Made by a program: the position numbers and the translations under genes. DNA of 55,769 bases from Salinivirgaceae bacterium (GTDB taxonomy: Bacteria; Bacteroidota; Bacteroidia; Bacteroidales; SZUA-534). The stretch lies in contig JAEINW010000008.1 in assembly GCA_016342715.1 (NCBI GenBank), positions 1 to 55,769 on the forward strand, given 5' to 3'. Positions 35,044 to 42,497 of the stretch are shown one piece after another. Numbering within the stretch: the first letter of the stretch is position 1; every line of letters starts with the position of its first letter. The notes beneath the pieces are model-generated. The model saw only the letters and a program-made list of their open reading frames with translations, was not told the DNA's origin and did no database searches.

Positions 35044-36462
35044 TTATATAAATGATATAGAGGCTATTAAACTACGTGCCTGAATATTAAGATAATTATT
35101 AAATTTAATAAATGTATTTAATTGATTTAAAGTCATCCAAATATATGACGAAGGTAACTCTATTGGAATTTCCTCTCCAGCAAAAACAATTCTATTTCTA
35201 TTCTGCTCCTTATAAAATCTCCCGCCTTCCTCTGACTGGAGTGTGTCAAAAATTATTTGTTCTGAAGGTGCATTTAAAACATATTCTAAAAAAGGTAATG
35301 CCCCTTCTTTAGTTTGTCTATAATTGCCTGTAAGACATTGAACCGTAGGTGCGAGTTCAAACGTATCAAAATTCCCACATTCTAATTTTGCCTGTACTGC
35401 AAAATGTATTATTCCATCAATTTTCTTACAAACAAAAGCACATAACCCCTCTTGTGCTGGTTCTATCATAGGTTGGCTCCATTTAACAACCTCTCTATTT
35501 CCTATTTCAACATCAACAGCTATTACTTTAAAGTATTTATTATATTCATGGGAGATATTGTTTTCTCCAATATTCCATCCATTAATATTCTCTAATGGTA
35601 TTTTACTAATTTCAAGGTCATAGCCACTTTTCAAATTAGTAATAAAGGTAATAACATCTTCTATACTATTAAAAGCTTTATCTTTTGTCAAAGCAGACTT
35701 AAGGATTTCTTTTTGGAAATATGATTTATCAGAAGAATCCCCTAAAAAATTAAAGAAATCTATAGATTCGGCAGAATAGCTCCCAAAAGGAATACCCGAT
35801 ATAACAGTTCTAGTATCCATATTTACCAGGTTATCAAATTTTAACAATTCTTTAATTTGTCCCAGAGTTAGCCAAATGAAATTTTCATGGATTTGAATAT
35901 CCCCTTCCAATTGAATAATAATATTTCGGTTTCGTTTTCTTAAAAAGCGAGATCCTTGTTCGGATTGTAATTGATCCAGAAGAATCTGATGTGGTTTAGC
36001 ATTCTGAAAATACTCTAAATAAAGAGGCTTACTTCCTTTATGCACTTGTGTATAGTTACTTCTGGTAGCCTGTAAAGTTGGTGATAATTGCACATATGAG
36101 ACATTTCCTGGTTCAATTTTAGCCTGAATTAAAAAATATAAAATTCCATTAATCATTTTTGTGATAAAACCCAAGTAGCCAATTTCCTGTTGGTTTATTA
36201 TTGGCTGTTGCCATTCATTCACAAGCCCCCAATTTGTTTTTACGTTTATCCCATCAATAGAAAAAAAGCTTCCACTATCATGACATAGCTTTCCTTCTTT
36301 AAAATTCCATTGTTTCAGTTTACTGAAAGGTATTCTATTAATGTTAACTCGAACTTGTTCATTTTGTTTTTTTAGCCACTTTTGAACCTTTTCTGTGCTA
36401 GTATAAGTATTATTAACAGAAAATGCGCTTTTTAGAAATTGCATGTATATGTCATTCATCAT
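35044..36462 (-). CDS. NDP-hexose 2,3-dehydratase (EvaA/TylX3-like)
   Basis: A 472-residue enzyme made of two tandem halves of about 230 residues. Each half holds PFSKLKQWNF or PLENINGWNI, then QPIINQQEIGYLGFI or QPMIEPAQEGLCAFV, and QAKIEPGNVSYVQLSPTLQ or QAKLECGNFDTFELAPTVQ. This repeated fold is characteristic of the family that removes water at C2-C3 of NDP-4-keto-6-deoxyhexoses, the committed step to 2,6-dideoxysugars. Length is normal. Known mostly from actinobacterial antibiotic clusters, so its use in a surface glycan is notable. RfbB at 3635 makes the expected substrate. Confidence 0.9.
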   Translation of the reverse strand: MMNDIYMQFLKSAFSVNNTYTSTEKVQKWLKKQNEQVRVNINRIPFSKLKQWNFKEGKLCHDSGSFFSIDGINVKTNWGLVNEWQQPIINQQEIGYLGFITKMINGILYFLIQAKIEPGNVSYVQLSPTLQATRSNYTQVHKGSKPLYLEYFQNAKPHQILLDQLQSEQGSRFLRKRNRNIIIQLEGDIQIHENFIWLTLGQIKELLKFDNLVNMDTRTVISGIPFGSYSAESIDFFNFLGDSSDKSYFQKEILKSALTKDKAFNSIEDVITFITNLKSGYDLEISKIPLENINGWNIGENNISHEYNKYFKVIAVDVEIGNREVVKWSQPMIEPAQEGLCAFVCKKIDGIIHFAVQAKLECGNFDTFELAPTVQCLTGNYRQTKEGALPFLEYVLNAPSEQIIFDTLQSEEGGRFYKEQNRNRIVFAGEEIPIELPSSYIWMTLNQLNTFIKFNNYLNIQARSLIASISFI

Positions 36463-36551
36463 ATTTAATTTATATTTTGATTTCTGTAAGAATTGTAAAT
36501 AGTATTTTTAAAAAAAATATCTTTTTTACAAATCATTTGATTTCTTTAATA

Positions 36552-36878
36552 TTAATTTAATAACCTATAACAAATATACTCTGCCGCTTTCCCATCACCA
36601 TACAAATTATCGAAATTTGGTGTGAGCTTGTTTAAAGAAGTATAAGCCTCAATTATCTTTTCTGTATTATTGGCACTTAATACTCCGGCATTATTCTCAA
36701 TAATTTCAACCCATTCAGTTTGTTCGCGCAACACCAAACATTTTTTCTTAAAGAAGAAGGCCTCTTTTTGCACACCGCCCGAATCGGTTATTACAAATGC
36801 TGCATTTTTCTCCAACTGAATCATATCAAGAAACGAGGCCGGCTCAATAAGCTTAATACCTTTAAGCTTGCTGCACTA
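36552..36878 (-). pseudogene. C-terminal remnant of UDP-GlcNAc 2-epimerase (WecB-like)
   Basis: The readable frame begins SKLKGIKLIEPASFLDMIQL without a start codon and continues through VITDSGGVQKEAFFFKKKCL, LREQTEWVE and NNTEKIIEAY to the TAA at 36552. These are the UDP-binding motifs of the last quarter of non-hydrolysing 2-epimerases (normally about 370 residues). The other three quarters are missing; the sequence joins a dehydratase 5' remnant near 36870. Confidence 0.85.
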
Positions 36879-37014
36879 ATCCATTAATTGAAACTGCTCC
36901 ACCAAGAACTAAAAATCTTAACCCTCCAATTATTTTTGAAAGTTCTTTCTGATAAATTTCAATATCCTTGGTAAACAACTCTTTTTGTCGCCCAATTAGT
37001 TTGAGAATATCCAT
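36862..37014 (-). pseudogene. N-terminal remnant of a CapD/FlaA1-type sugar dehydratase
   Basis: Fifty codons from the ATG at 37014: MDILKLIGRQKELFTKDIEI, then KIIGGLRFLVLGGA, after which similarity is lost and a TAA is reached. The start resembles UDP-GlcNAc 4,6-dehydratase-like proteins that begin MDIL-LIGR with a Rossmann GGAGSIG loop. A second, better-preserved start of the same family lies at 37618-37788. Confidence 0.7.
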
Positions 37015-37015
37015 T

Positions 37016-37215
37016 TTAGCTTTTTAAATTTTCATAAAACCACTTACAAGCTCTCTCAAAACCTCTTGTTGCGCTATTTTTTGGATTATCTTTTAATATC
37101 TTTTTTGCTTTTTCAATCCTTGCCTGAGCATGTGCTATGTCACCTTCTCTTATTGCACCTATTCAGGCGATATTGATTCTATTTCTTTATCGAAGTTTGC
37201 TTTCTCTGTGATGAA
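37016..37215 (-). pseudogene. 3' remnant of the nucleotide-sugar 4-epimerase, copy a
   Basis: Reading frames give NFDKEIESISPE, then after a one-base deletion IGAIREGDIAHAQARIEKAK, KILKDNPKNSATRGFERACK and a final WFYENLKS with TAA at 37016. This is the C-terminus of the epimerase encoded intact at 48087. The stop lies 1 bp before the dehydratase remnant's ATG, probably preserving an original gene junction. Confidence 0.82.
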
Positions 37216-37400
37216 AATTTCAAAACTTCTTAATTCCGCCTCGCTTCACCCTTCGTTAGCTTGCTGTTATTCACAGCTTAGCCTCCTTCCCGAATGGTCG
37301 GGTCCAAGCTTCTCTTCGATCAGCCTGGCACTTCGTCAGCTTGCTATTATTCATAGCTTCACCTCCTCAGTCCCATTTTTAGTTGAGCAGATGCCTTGTT
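37216..37400. repeat. GC-richer dispersed repeat
   Basis: CCTGGCACTTCGTCAGCTTG through CTCCTCAGTCCCATTTTTAG (37324-37390) matches 50506-50575. Within this block GCTTGCTGTTATTCACAGCT and GCTTGCTATTATTCATAGCT form two internal copies, each a small palindrome. No coding content. Confidence 0.65.
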
Positions 37401-37454
37401 TTAAAAAACAAAAATAAGCCTTATTCATTAAGTCTGTTAAATAAAGATATGTTT

Positions 37455-37621
37455 TTACACAAAAGCTCTCGCGGAAGCCAAAAACCCCTTCCTGCATCTA
37501 AAAATACTTCTTCTGCCACCCAAAATATTGCTGCGGACGTATAAAAAGTGCTGTTGCACCCTATAAAACCATCATTGCCTACCAAAAACCTGCTGCGCCT
37601 CATATATAGCAAGGCTTTCAT
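37455..37621. repeat. Seven phased A-tracts, period about 21 bp
   Basis: A-tracts centred near 37462, 37482, 37502, 37523, 37545, 37566 and 37586 alternate with 15-17 bp GC-richer blocks. The spacing of 19.5-21.5 bp is two turns of the helix. Read on the minus strand from the ATG at 37621, the same DNA encodes a heptad pattern xxxxF(L/I/Y/W)x repeated about six times in a 66-residue ORF. Either reading may be the functional one; I know of no matching family. Confidence 0.55.
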
Positions 37622-37788
37622 GCTTTTCTTTTAAATATTTCTTTTGTCACAGCTTGGCCAATAGAACCAGCTCCACCAATAACCAGAAACTTAGATTTAC
37701 TAACAATCTTTTCAAGCTCTGTTTCATTTGAACTAATATCTTGATGAAAAAGTTCTTCTGTTCTACCTATTAAATTAAGTATGTCCAT
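37618..37788 (-). pseudogene. Second N-terminal remnant of a CapD/FlaA1-type dehydratase
   Basis: From the ATG at 37788: MDILNLIGRTEELFHQDISS, KSKFLVIGGAGSIGQAVTKE and IFKRKA then TGA. The NAD-binding GGAGSIG loop is intact, but the protein stops after 56 residues where the family continues for about 350. It lies 3 bp after an epimerase 3' remnant, the same junction as at 37014-37016. Confidence 0.82.
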
Positions 37789-37791
37789 ACA

Positions 37792-37925
37792 TTACAAATT
37801 CTTGTGCCTATTCACCCTATTTAAAAGCAAGCTCAAAACCTTTTACAGCACTATATTTCGGATTGTATTTTAATATTCGTTTAGCTTTTTCGATACTTGC
37901 ATGCGAATGGGGAGTTACACCTGCG
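37792..37925 (-). pseudogene. 3' remnant of the 4-epimerase, copy b
   Basis: GVTPHSHASIEKAKRILKYN then PKYSAVKGFELA and a degenerate end (LNRVNRHKNL, TAA at 37792). HSHASIEKAKRILKYNPKYS is nearly identical to the intact gene at 48087. It begins about 50 bp after the stop of the AlbA_2 gene at 37978, so that gene has an epimerase tail on both sides. Confidence 0.82.
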
Positions 37926-37977
37926 CAGCAAGAGTCAAAGATATGTTCAATTTGTGAATTGTACTGTGTCATAATAA

Positions 37978-39333
37978 TTAAAAAGTGTGTGTTGCTTTAC
38001 GGTATTTTTGATTTTTGCTGTTTGGTTTATCCGGTAAAGTCATTTCAATAAGACCTGCCGCTAAAGCAGGCTTAATAAACGATAAACGAAAATATTCCCT
38101 GTCTTTTACCTTTAATGCCTTTTGCAAGTCGTCGCGGGTCATTTCACCATTAATTATTTCTAATAACTGGGCAACTTGCGGGGTAACTTGCGGGGTATCT
38201 TGCGGGGTAACTTGCGGGGTAACTTGTGCATCCTTAAAAAATTCAACGGCAAAACCCCCCGCATTTTCGGTGTATTTTGGCTTACTGAGTCCATAAGTTT
38301 TGCATGCTTCTACCATTGCAAGAGTTCCTCTACCCCACGATTCAATATAACCCGCTTTGAAAAACAGGTTAGCTAAACAACGGTTACGTGGCCACGAAGG
38401 ATGTTGTTCGAGTAACATATTCAAATTGAGGGCTTCAGGTAATAATCCGGCATTCCAAACAGTAAGCGTTTTATTGTTTACCCGTATTTGTGTCATAGCC
38501 CCAGAATAATCTCTGTGAATAAGGGCATTGAGCAGTGCTTCACGTAATGCTATTTCGGGCAGTTCAAGTTGCTCTTCACGATGAATCCCTTTATAGAAGA
38601 TAATTGATTGTAAGTATTTTGTTTTCAATACATCCATTATACTTTCAACCATTCTAAAAAGGTTTTGCTCAAAAACATCTTGCACTACAATGTGGGTATC
38701 GCTTAAAAACCGACCCATTTTAACTCCCATCGATGAAAAATATTTTGTGGGTTCGAGTCCAAAAGCAAGCATTGCTGCACGGTTTAACTGCTTATTTTTA
38801 TCAATAAGATGCAATTGTTCAAACAAACCATTCATCGACATTTTTTTTGCTTCGGCTGGAAGCCGGTTGGCTGCTATGGAAAACTCAACAAAGCGATGTA
38901 CCATCTCCTGGTCAACATCGTGCATACCTGAACCTTCAATTATGTATTCATCCCAAGAGCTAGAGTTTTGGCTTAACAAAAAATTTTGCAACACTGTTCC
39001 ATTAAGCTCTTGGGTAGTAGTACCCACTCGTTTATAAAATTTACCTTGTAAACTTATTGGCTGATTTGAATGGGCAATAGTAATAATAATATAGGGTTTA
39101 TTTTGCTCCGTTAATAAGATTACCTGCGGTACAATTCCCATGGTATTCATTACCTTATTAGGAAGATCCTCGAGTAAACGTTTCGTTCTATCAAGACCAA
39201 TTACTTGCCCCGCATCGTTAACGCCCAGGTACATTGAACCACCTTGTGTATTAGCAAATCCGCATAATTGTTTCAAATAATCATCTTTCCAAATTAATTT
39301 GAATTCAACGTTATGTGATTCTTCTTTAATCAT
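37978..39333 (-). CDS. AlbA_2/Schlafen-type ATP-binding regulator, paralog 1
   Basis: A 451-residue protein of the COG2865 type. Residues 1-110 are an AlbA_2 (Schlafen-like) domain: NVEFKLIWKDDYLKQLCGFA, NTQGGSMYLGVNDAGQVIG. The middle is a GHKL ATPase-like domain with ALREALLNALIHRDYSG (N-box) and GYIESWGRGTLAMVEACK (G-box). A linker of VTPQ repeats leads to a winged-helix end (EIINGEMTRDDLQKALKVKD). Members are annotated as transcriptional regulators or RNA-binding proteins and turn up as accessory or defence-like genes; function is unproven. Intact, co-oriented with the glycan operon and bracketed by epimerase remnants. Confidence 0.85.
   Translation of the reverse strand: MIKEESHNVEFKLIWKDDYLKQLCGFANTQGGSMYLGVNDAGQVIGLDRTKRLLEDLPNKVMNTMGIVPQVILLTEQNKPYIIITIAHSNQPISLQGKFYKRVGTTTQELNGTVLQNFLLSQNSSSWDEYIIEGSGMHDVDQEMVHRFVEFSIAANRLPAEAKKMSMNGLFEQLHLIDKNKQLNRAAMLAFGLEPTKYFSSMGVKMGRFLSDTHIVVQDVFEQNLFRMVESIMDVLKTKYLQSIIFYKGIHREEQLELPEIALREALLNALIHRDYSGAMTQIRVNNKTLTVWNAGLLPEALNLNMLLEQHPSWPRNRCLANLFFKAGYIESWGRGTLAMVEACKTYGLSKPKYTENAGGFAVEFFKDAQVTPQVTPQDTPQVTPQVAQLLEIINGEMTRDDLQKALKVKDREYFRLSFIKPALAAGLIEMTLPDKPNSKNQKYRKATHTF
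38174..38221. repeat. 12-bp tandem repeat in AlbA_2 paralog 1 (VTPQ)
   Basis: Four units of ACTTGCGGGGTA, the third with one substitution, plus partial units on both sides. Encodes VTPQ/DTPQ tetrapeptides between the ATPase-like and winged-helix domains. Confidence 0.9.
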
Positions 39334-39348
39334 TTACTTATTCTGATT

Positions 39349-39480
39349 TTACACTTGCAAATTCTCAAAACACCACTTACATGCTTTTTCAAAACCTTGT
39401 GGAGCACTGTATTTTGGCGTTATCAATTCAATTTCTTTATCGAAGTTTTTATGCTTTCTCTGTAAGCTCTTGGTAAAAAT
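39349..39480 (-). pseudogene. 3' remnant of the 4-epimerase, copy c
   Basis: FYQELTEKA, NFDKEIELI, then after an internal deletion TPKYSAPQGFEKACKWCFEN and TAA at 39349. The stop lies 15 bp upstream of the AlbA_2 paralog 1 ATG. On its other side it joins a cupin 5' remnant. Confidence 0.8.
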
Positions 39481-39506
39481 TTCACAGCTTCTGGATTTCG
39501 CTTCGC

Positions 39507-39656
39507 TTCACCACCCGGCACGTCATATCAATAATATATCCTTTTTATATCAAAAGGCGCTTCAATATTCCCTTGTATGGGGGTAATATTTCCTGCCCTA
39601 TTGTGAATTTTTGGGAGTTCAATTACGGAGCAATCGTAAACGGTGGTATGTTTCAT
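39507..39656 (-). pseudogene. 5' remnant of a WxcM/FdtA-type sugar cupin, copy 1
   Basis: From the ATG at 39656: MKHTTVYDCSVIELPKIHNR, GNITPIQGNIEAPFDIKRIY, then an in-frame TGA and YDVPGGE. This is the first third of dTDP-keto-sugar isomerase-like cupins (about 135 residues). After GGE the sequence jumps to a dispersed GC-rich repeat and an epimerase tail. An identical copy lies at 42346-42495. Confidence 0.8.
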
Positions 39657-39658
39657 TT

Positions 39659-40636
39659 TCATATAAGTTTATCAAGTATTTCCATAGCATCCATATTTAT
39701 TTTAGAAAAAGCAAACCATTTTTTTCCTAAATCCTTAAGAGATGCTCCTATATGATAAATTTCCTTTTGGTCGATAATTAAAAAACGATCGTGAGCATTT
39801 TTATATACCTTTACCTCAATAGGTTCATATTGGCCATTAAACTTCTTTAAATCAAGCTTCAGTTGCTCTTTGATTTTTGCTGTATAAATATTTGCTTTTA
39901 CTCCCCTTTGCCTCTTTGAAAGCATTAATAATACACTTTCATTAGTGTAAGTTGAGTATAAAGTTTTATATTTCAAATAGTTGTTATTTTCAAAATGAAA
40001 ATTTTCGTTTCCAAATACCATGGAACCCTCAGGTTACTCTTCTCCTTTTGTGTACAAAGTGCTCGTGAGGGTTTCATCTATATAATTATCAATCAATACT
40101 ATGCTATTCTTAGCCTTTTTAATTAAATCTGTTGTGAATTTATAAGCATCAAATATCTGTCCATTGTAAAAAATTCCTTCCTGAGGTAAAACCGCACATT
40201 GAATTAATAAATCAAATGTTTTGTCATGTTCAGTTAGGCGATGCTCAATATGCTCAAAACGCTCGTGAATAGCATACCCCTTTAACAAATAATTGCGTAA
40301 TACCTTTGTTGCCCATATACGAAATTGTGTGCCTCGCTGTGATTTTACCCGATATCCTACAGAAATAATTACATCAAGGTTATAATAAGTAACCCTTCTT
40401 TTTACAGATCTGCCTCCCTCTTTTTGAACTGTCAAGTATTCCTTTACAGTTGCCCTCTTATCAAGTTCTCCTTCTTTAAATATATTATTAATGTGTAAAC
40501 TTAAATTTTGCTTGGTCGAATCAAACAGCTCAACCATTTGTAATTGATTAAGCCAAACGCTTTCGTGCTCAATTCTAACATCAAGTTGAATGGAGCTATT
40601 ATTCGGTTGGTAAAATATTATTTCGCCAGTATTCAT
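39659..40636 (-). pseudogene. RhuM-family gene with PLD-like C-terminus, interrupted by a 135-bp insertion
   Basis: Start at the ATG at 40636 (MNTGEIIFYQPNNSSIQLDV). The N-terminal half is a RhuM domain (VWLNQLQMVELFDSTKQNLS, YYNLDVIISVGYRVKSQRGT, FRIWATKVLRNYLLKGYA). The C-terminal half is a phospholipase-D-like segment (GQIFDAYKFTTDLIKKAKNS, then LLMLSKRQRGVKANIYT, HDRFLIIDQKEIYHIGASLK). The two halves are in one frame but separated by an insertion (39938-40072) with a TAA at 40034-40036. The upstream extension of the ORF to 40744 is translated repeat. RhuM proteins are accessory genes of unknown function. Confidence 0.82.
39938..40072. mobile_element. 135-bp in-frame insertion with palindromic ends, copy 1
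   Basis: Bounded by direct repeats TTTCAT at 39937-39942 and 40072-40077, as expected of a target duplication. Removing one repeat plus the insert restores IDNYIDE-SVLLMLSKR, the continuity normal for the family. Near one end the insert has CCCTCA/TGAGGG arms enclosing TTTGT-AC-ACAAA. Length divisible by three, but it carries a TAA. Confidence 0.6.
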
Positions 40637-40669
40637 TTGATGCAAAATTTCATTTTTTGCCCAAGGTTT

Positions 40670-40728
40670 CGGGATTTGGCTTTGCCGAGCTTCACATTGT
40701 TTCGGTTCGCTTCGCTCAACACTTCTTT
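40670..40728. repeat. GC-richer dispersed repeat, second type
   Basis: CGGGATTTGGCTTTGCCGAG through TTCGGTTCGCTTCGCTCAAC matches 46329-46387 with one difference. It lies just upstream of the RhuM start, and its translation (RSVERSEPKQ) appears as a false N-terminal extension in both places. Confidence 0.75.
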
Positions 40729-40740
40729 CTCTTTTTGTCT

Positions 40741-42108
40741 TCAATCTTTTATAAAATAGCCCCCCGTTTTAGGGCTACCTATAAATTCTATTTTATTTAA
40801 GTCTTTCAGTATCTTGATCCACCGCTCAATATTTTTAGTCGATGTTTTCAATTGCTCTGCAAAAAAAGGAGTTCTCTTATCAGAATTAGACTTTATTAAG
40901 CTGTATAGCAAATTTACTCCCTCATTTACTCCCTCATTTACTCCCTCATTTACTCCCTCATTTACTCCCTCATTTAATTTTTTCTTAAAAAGAGTAAACT
41001 CAAATCCATTTTGCAGCACATTAATTTTTGGCGGCACAATGCCATGTTGTATGCAAATTGAAATTATTCGTTTAATGCCTGATCCGTACTTCTCAATGGC
41101 TCCAATTTCTTTAAACGCTTTTGCTACAAGCTTATTTCTAACTTGAGAATTATAATTAAACGACAGTAGTTTTTCTAAAGTTAAGTCGCCAAATAAAGTC
41201 CCCGGATTATAAAACTCAATTCTGTCATCAAAAATCTTAATAATACTCCCATTACTCTCTCTGTAATCTCTATGAACAATCATATTAATTACAATTTCAC
41301 GAATTGCTTCAATGGGGTAATCAAACCTTTCTTCATGCTGTGCATCACCAGTAATAATAATTTCAATCATTAAGTGCTTCTTAATAAAAGCAATTATTTC
41401 ATCTAGTTCAGTAAATAAATCTGTACTTAACGATAATGTGTCAATAATCGTAATATCACTCTTAAATCTACCTACTTGTATATCGCTATTTATACAGTGT
41501 TCCTTGGCAAAAAGCAAATAAGCTCCAAAAGTTAATTTATTATCGCGTAATACTTCTAGCTTATTTAAAAACTCAATAGCATTAAATTCTACCGATGTAT
41601 TATTTCTATTCTCATATTTTTCAATAAACCGCTTTACTTTTTCAATAGAAATATTTTCAATGGTGTGGTTGTTATCAGGGTAATAGTCCCAACTACTATT
41701 AATAGTCTTTAAATGCATATTTGAAACTTCTGCCACAGTAAGTAGGTGGTTCGAATTTTCTATTCTTTTATAATATCGCCCTTTAAAAGCTACGGGTTTA
41801 ACCGGATATTCCGATACTTCGAAAAGAACAACAACTTTATCGTTTATTTTGTAGGTCTCTATGTCAGGTATAACAAAAGGTGCTGTTTTATTTTTAATCT
41901 CATTTATCCACTTAGTAATAGTTTCCTTTCCTGTTTGTATTCCACTTATGGATCCATTATCAGTAACTCCTACAAGCGTGGTACCACCTTGAGCGTTCGA
42001 AAATGCAACAAGCGTTTCAATAACCGCATCGCTAAATGAAGTCTTAAACTCAACTTGCTGGTTTTCACCTTGGTCAATTAACTTTAATATGTATTCTTTA
42101 TTTATCAA
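40741..42108 (-). CDS. AlbA_2/Schlafen-type ATP-binding regulator, paralog 2
   Basis: A 455-residue COG2865-type protein. AlbA_2 domain: QQVEFKTSFSDAVIETLVAF, NAQGGTTLVGVTDNGSISGI. GHKL-like core: AIREIVINMIVHRDYRESNG and EKYGSGIKRIISICI. The hinge is five NEGV repeats, then a winged helix ending FIGSPKTGGYFIKD. The start is a TTG at 42108, only 3 bp after the TAA of an epimerase remnant, so translation may once have been coupled to the epimerase. Followed by a RhuM gene on the same strand. Confidence 0.85.
   Translation of the reverse strand: MINKEYILKLIDQGENQQVEFKTSFSDAVIETLVAFSNAQGGTTLVGVTDNGSISGIQTGKETITKWINEIKNKTAPFVIPDIETYKINDKVVVLFEVSEYPVKPVAFKGRYYKRIENSNHLLTVAEVSNMHLKTINSSWDYYPDNNHTIENISIEKVKRFIEKYENRNNTSVEFNAIEFLNKLEVLRDNKLTFGAYLLFAKEHCINSDIQVGRFKSDITIIDTLSLSTDLFTELDEIIAFIKKHLMIEIIITGDAQHEERFDYPIEAIREIVINMIVHRDYRESNGSIIKIFDDRIEFYNPGTLFGDLTLEKLLSFNYNSQVRNKLVAKAFKEIGAIEKYGSGIKRIISICIQHGIVPPKINVLQNGFEFTLFKKKLNEGVNEGVNEGVNEGVNEGVNLLYSLIKSNSDKRTPFFAEQLKTSTKNIERWIKILKDLNKIEFIGSPKTGGYFIKD
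40914..40973. repeat. 12-bp tandem repeat in AlbA_2 paralog 2 (NEGV)
   Basis: Five perfect copies of TTACTCCCTCAT. On the coding strand they give NEGV tetrapeptides at the same domain boundary as in the other paralogs. Confidence 0.95.
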
Positions 42109-42111
42109 AAG

Positions 42112-42319
42112 TTATAAATTCTCAAAATACCACTTGCAGGCTCTCTCAAAACCTTGTGGAGCACTATATTTTGGATTATATTTTAATATCTTTTTTGCTT
42201 TTTCAATCCTTCCCTGAGCATGTGCTATGTCACCTTCTCTTATTGCACCTATTCAGGGGATATTGATTCTATTACTTTATCGAAGTTTTTTGCTTTCTCT
42301 GTAAGCTCTTGGTAAAAAT
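42112..42319 (-). pseudogene. 3' remnant of the 4-epimerase, copy d
   Basis: FYQELTEKAKNFDK, ESISPE, a one-base deletion shared with copy a, then IGAIREGDIAHAQGRIEKAK, KILKYNPKYSAPQGFERACK and WYFENL with TAA at 42112. The C-terminus matches the intact epimerase very closely. Confidence 0.85.
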
Positions 42320-42345
42320 TTCACAGCTTCTGGATTTCGCTTCGC

Positions 42346-42495
42346 TTCACCACCCGGCACGTCATATCAATAATATATCCTTTTTATATCAAAAGGCGCT
42401 TCAATATTCCCTTGTATGGGGGTAATATTTCCTGCCCTATTGTGAATTTTTGGGAGTTCAATTACGGAGCAATCGTAAACGGTGGTATGTTTCAT
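42346..42495 (-). pseudogene. 5' remnant of a WxcM/FdtA-type sugar cupin, copy 2
   Basis: Identical to 39507-39656, including the in-frame TGA before YDVPGGE. Part of the 711-bp duplication. A fuller member of the family lies 1 kb upstream at 43489. Confidence 0.8.
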
Positions 42496-42497
42496 TT

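Larger units (their letters stand above)
39452..40162. repeat. 711-bp duplicated block, copy 1
   Basis: Sequence 39452-40162 repeats at 42291-43001 with constant offset 2839 and no difference I could find by eye. It spans the end of an epimerase remnant, a cupin 5' remnant and the C-terminal half of RhuM with its insertion. Confidence 0.85.

Noticed and set aside
40636-40744. N-terminal extension of the RhuM protein to 40744
   Set aside because: The extra residues (RSVERSEPKQ and onward) come from a dispersed repeat also translated at 46329-46387; family homology starts at the ATG at 40636.
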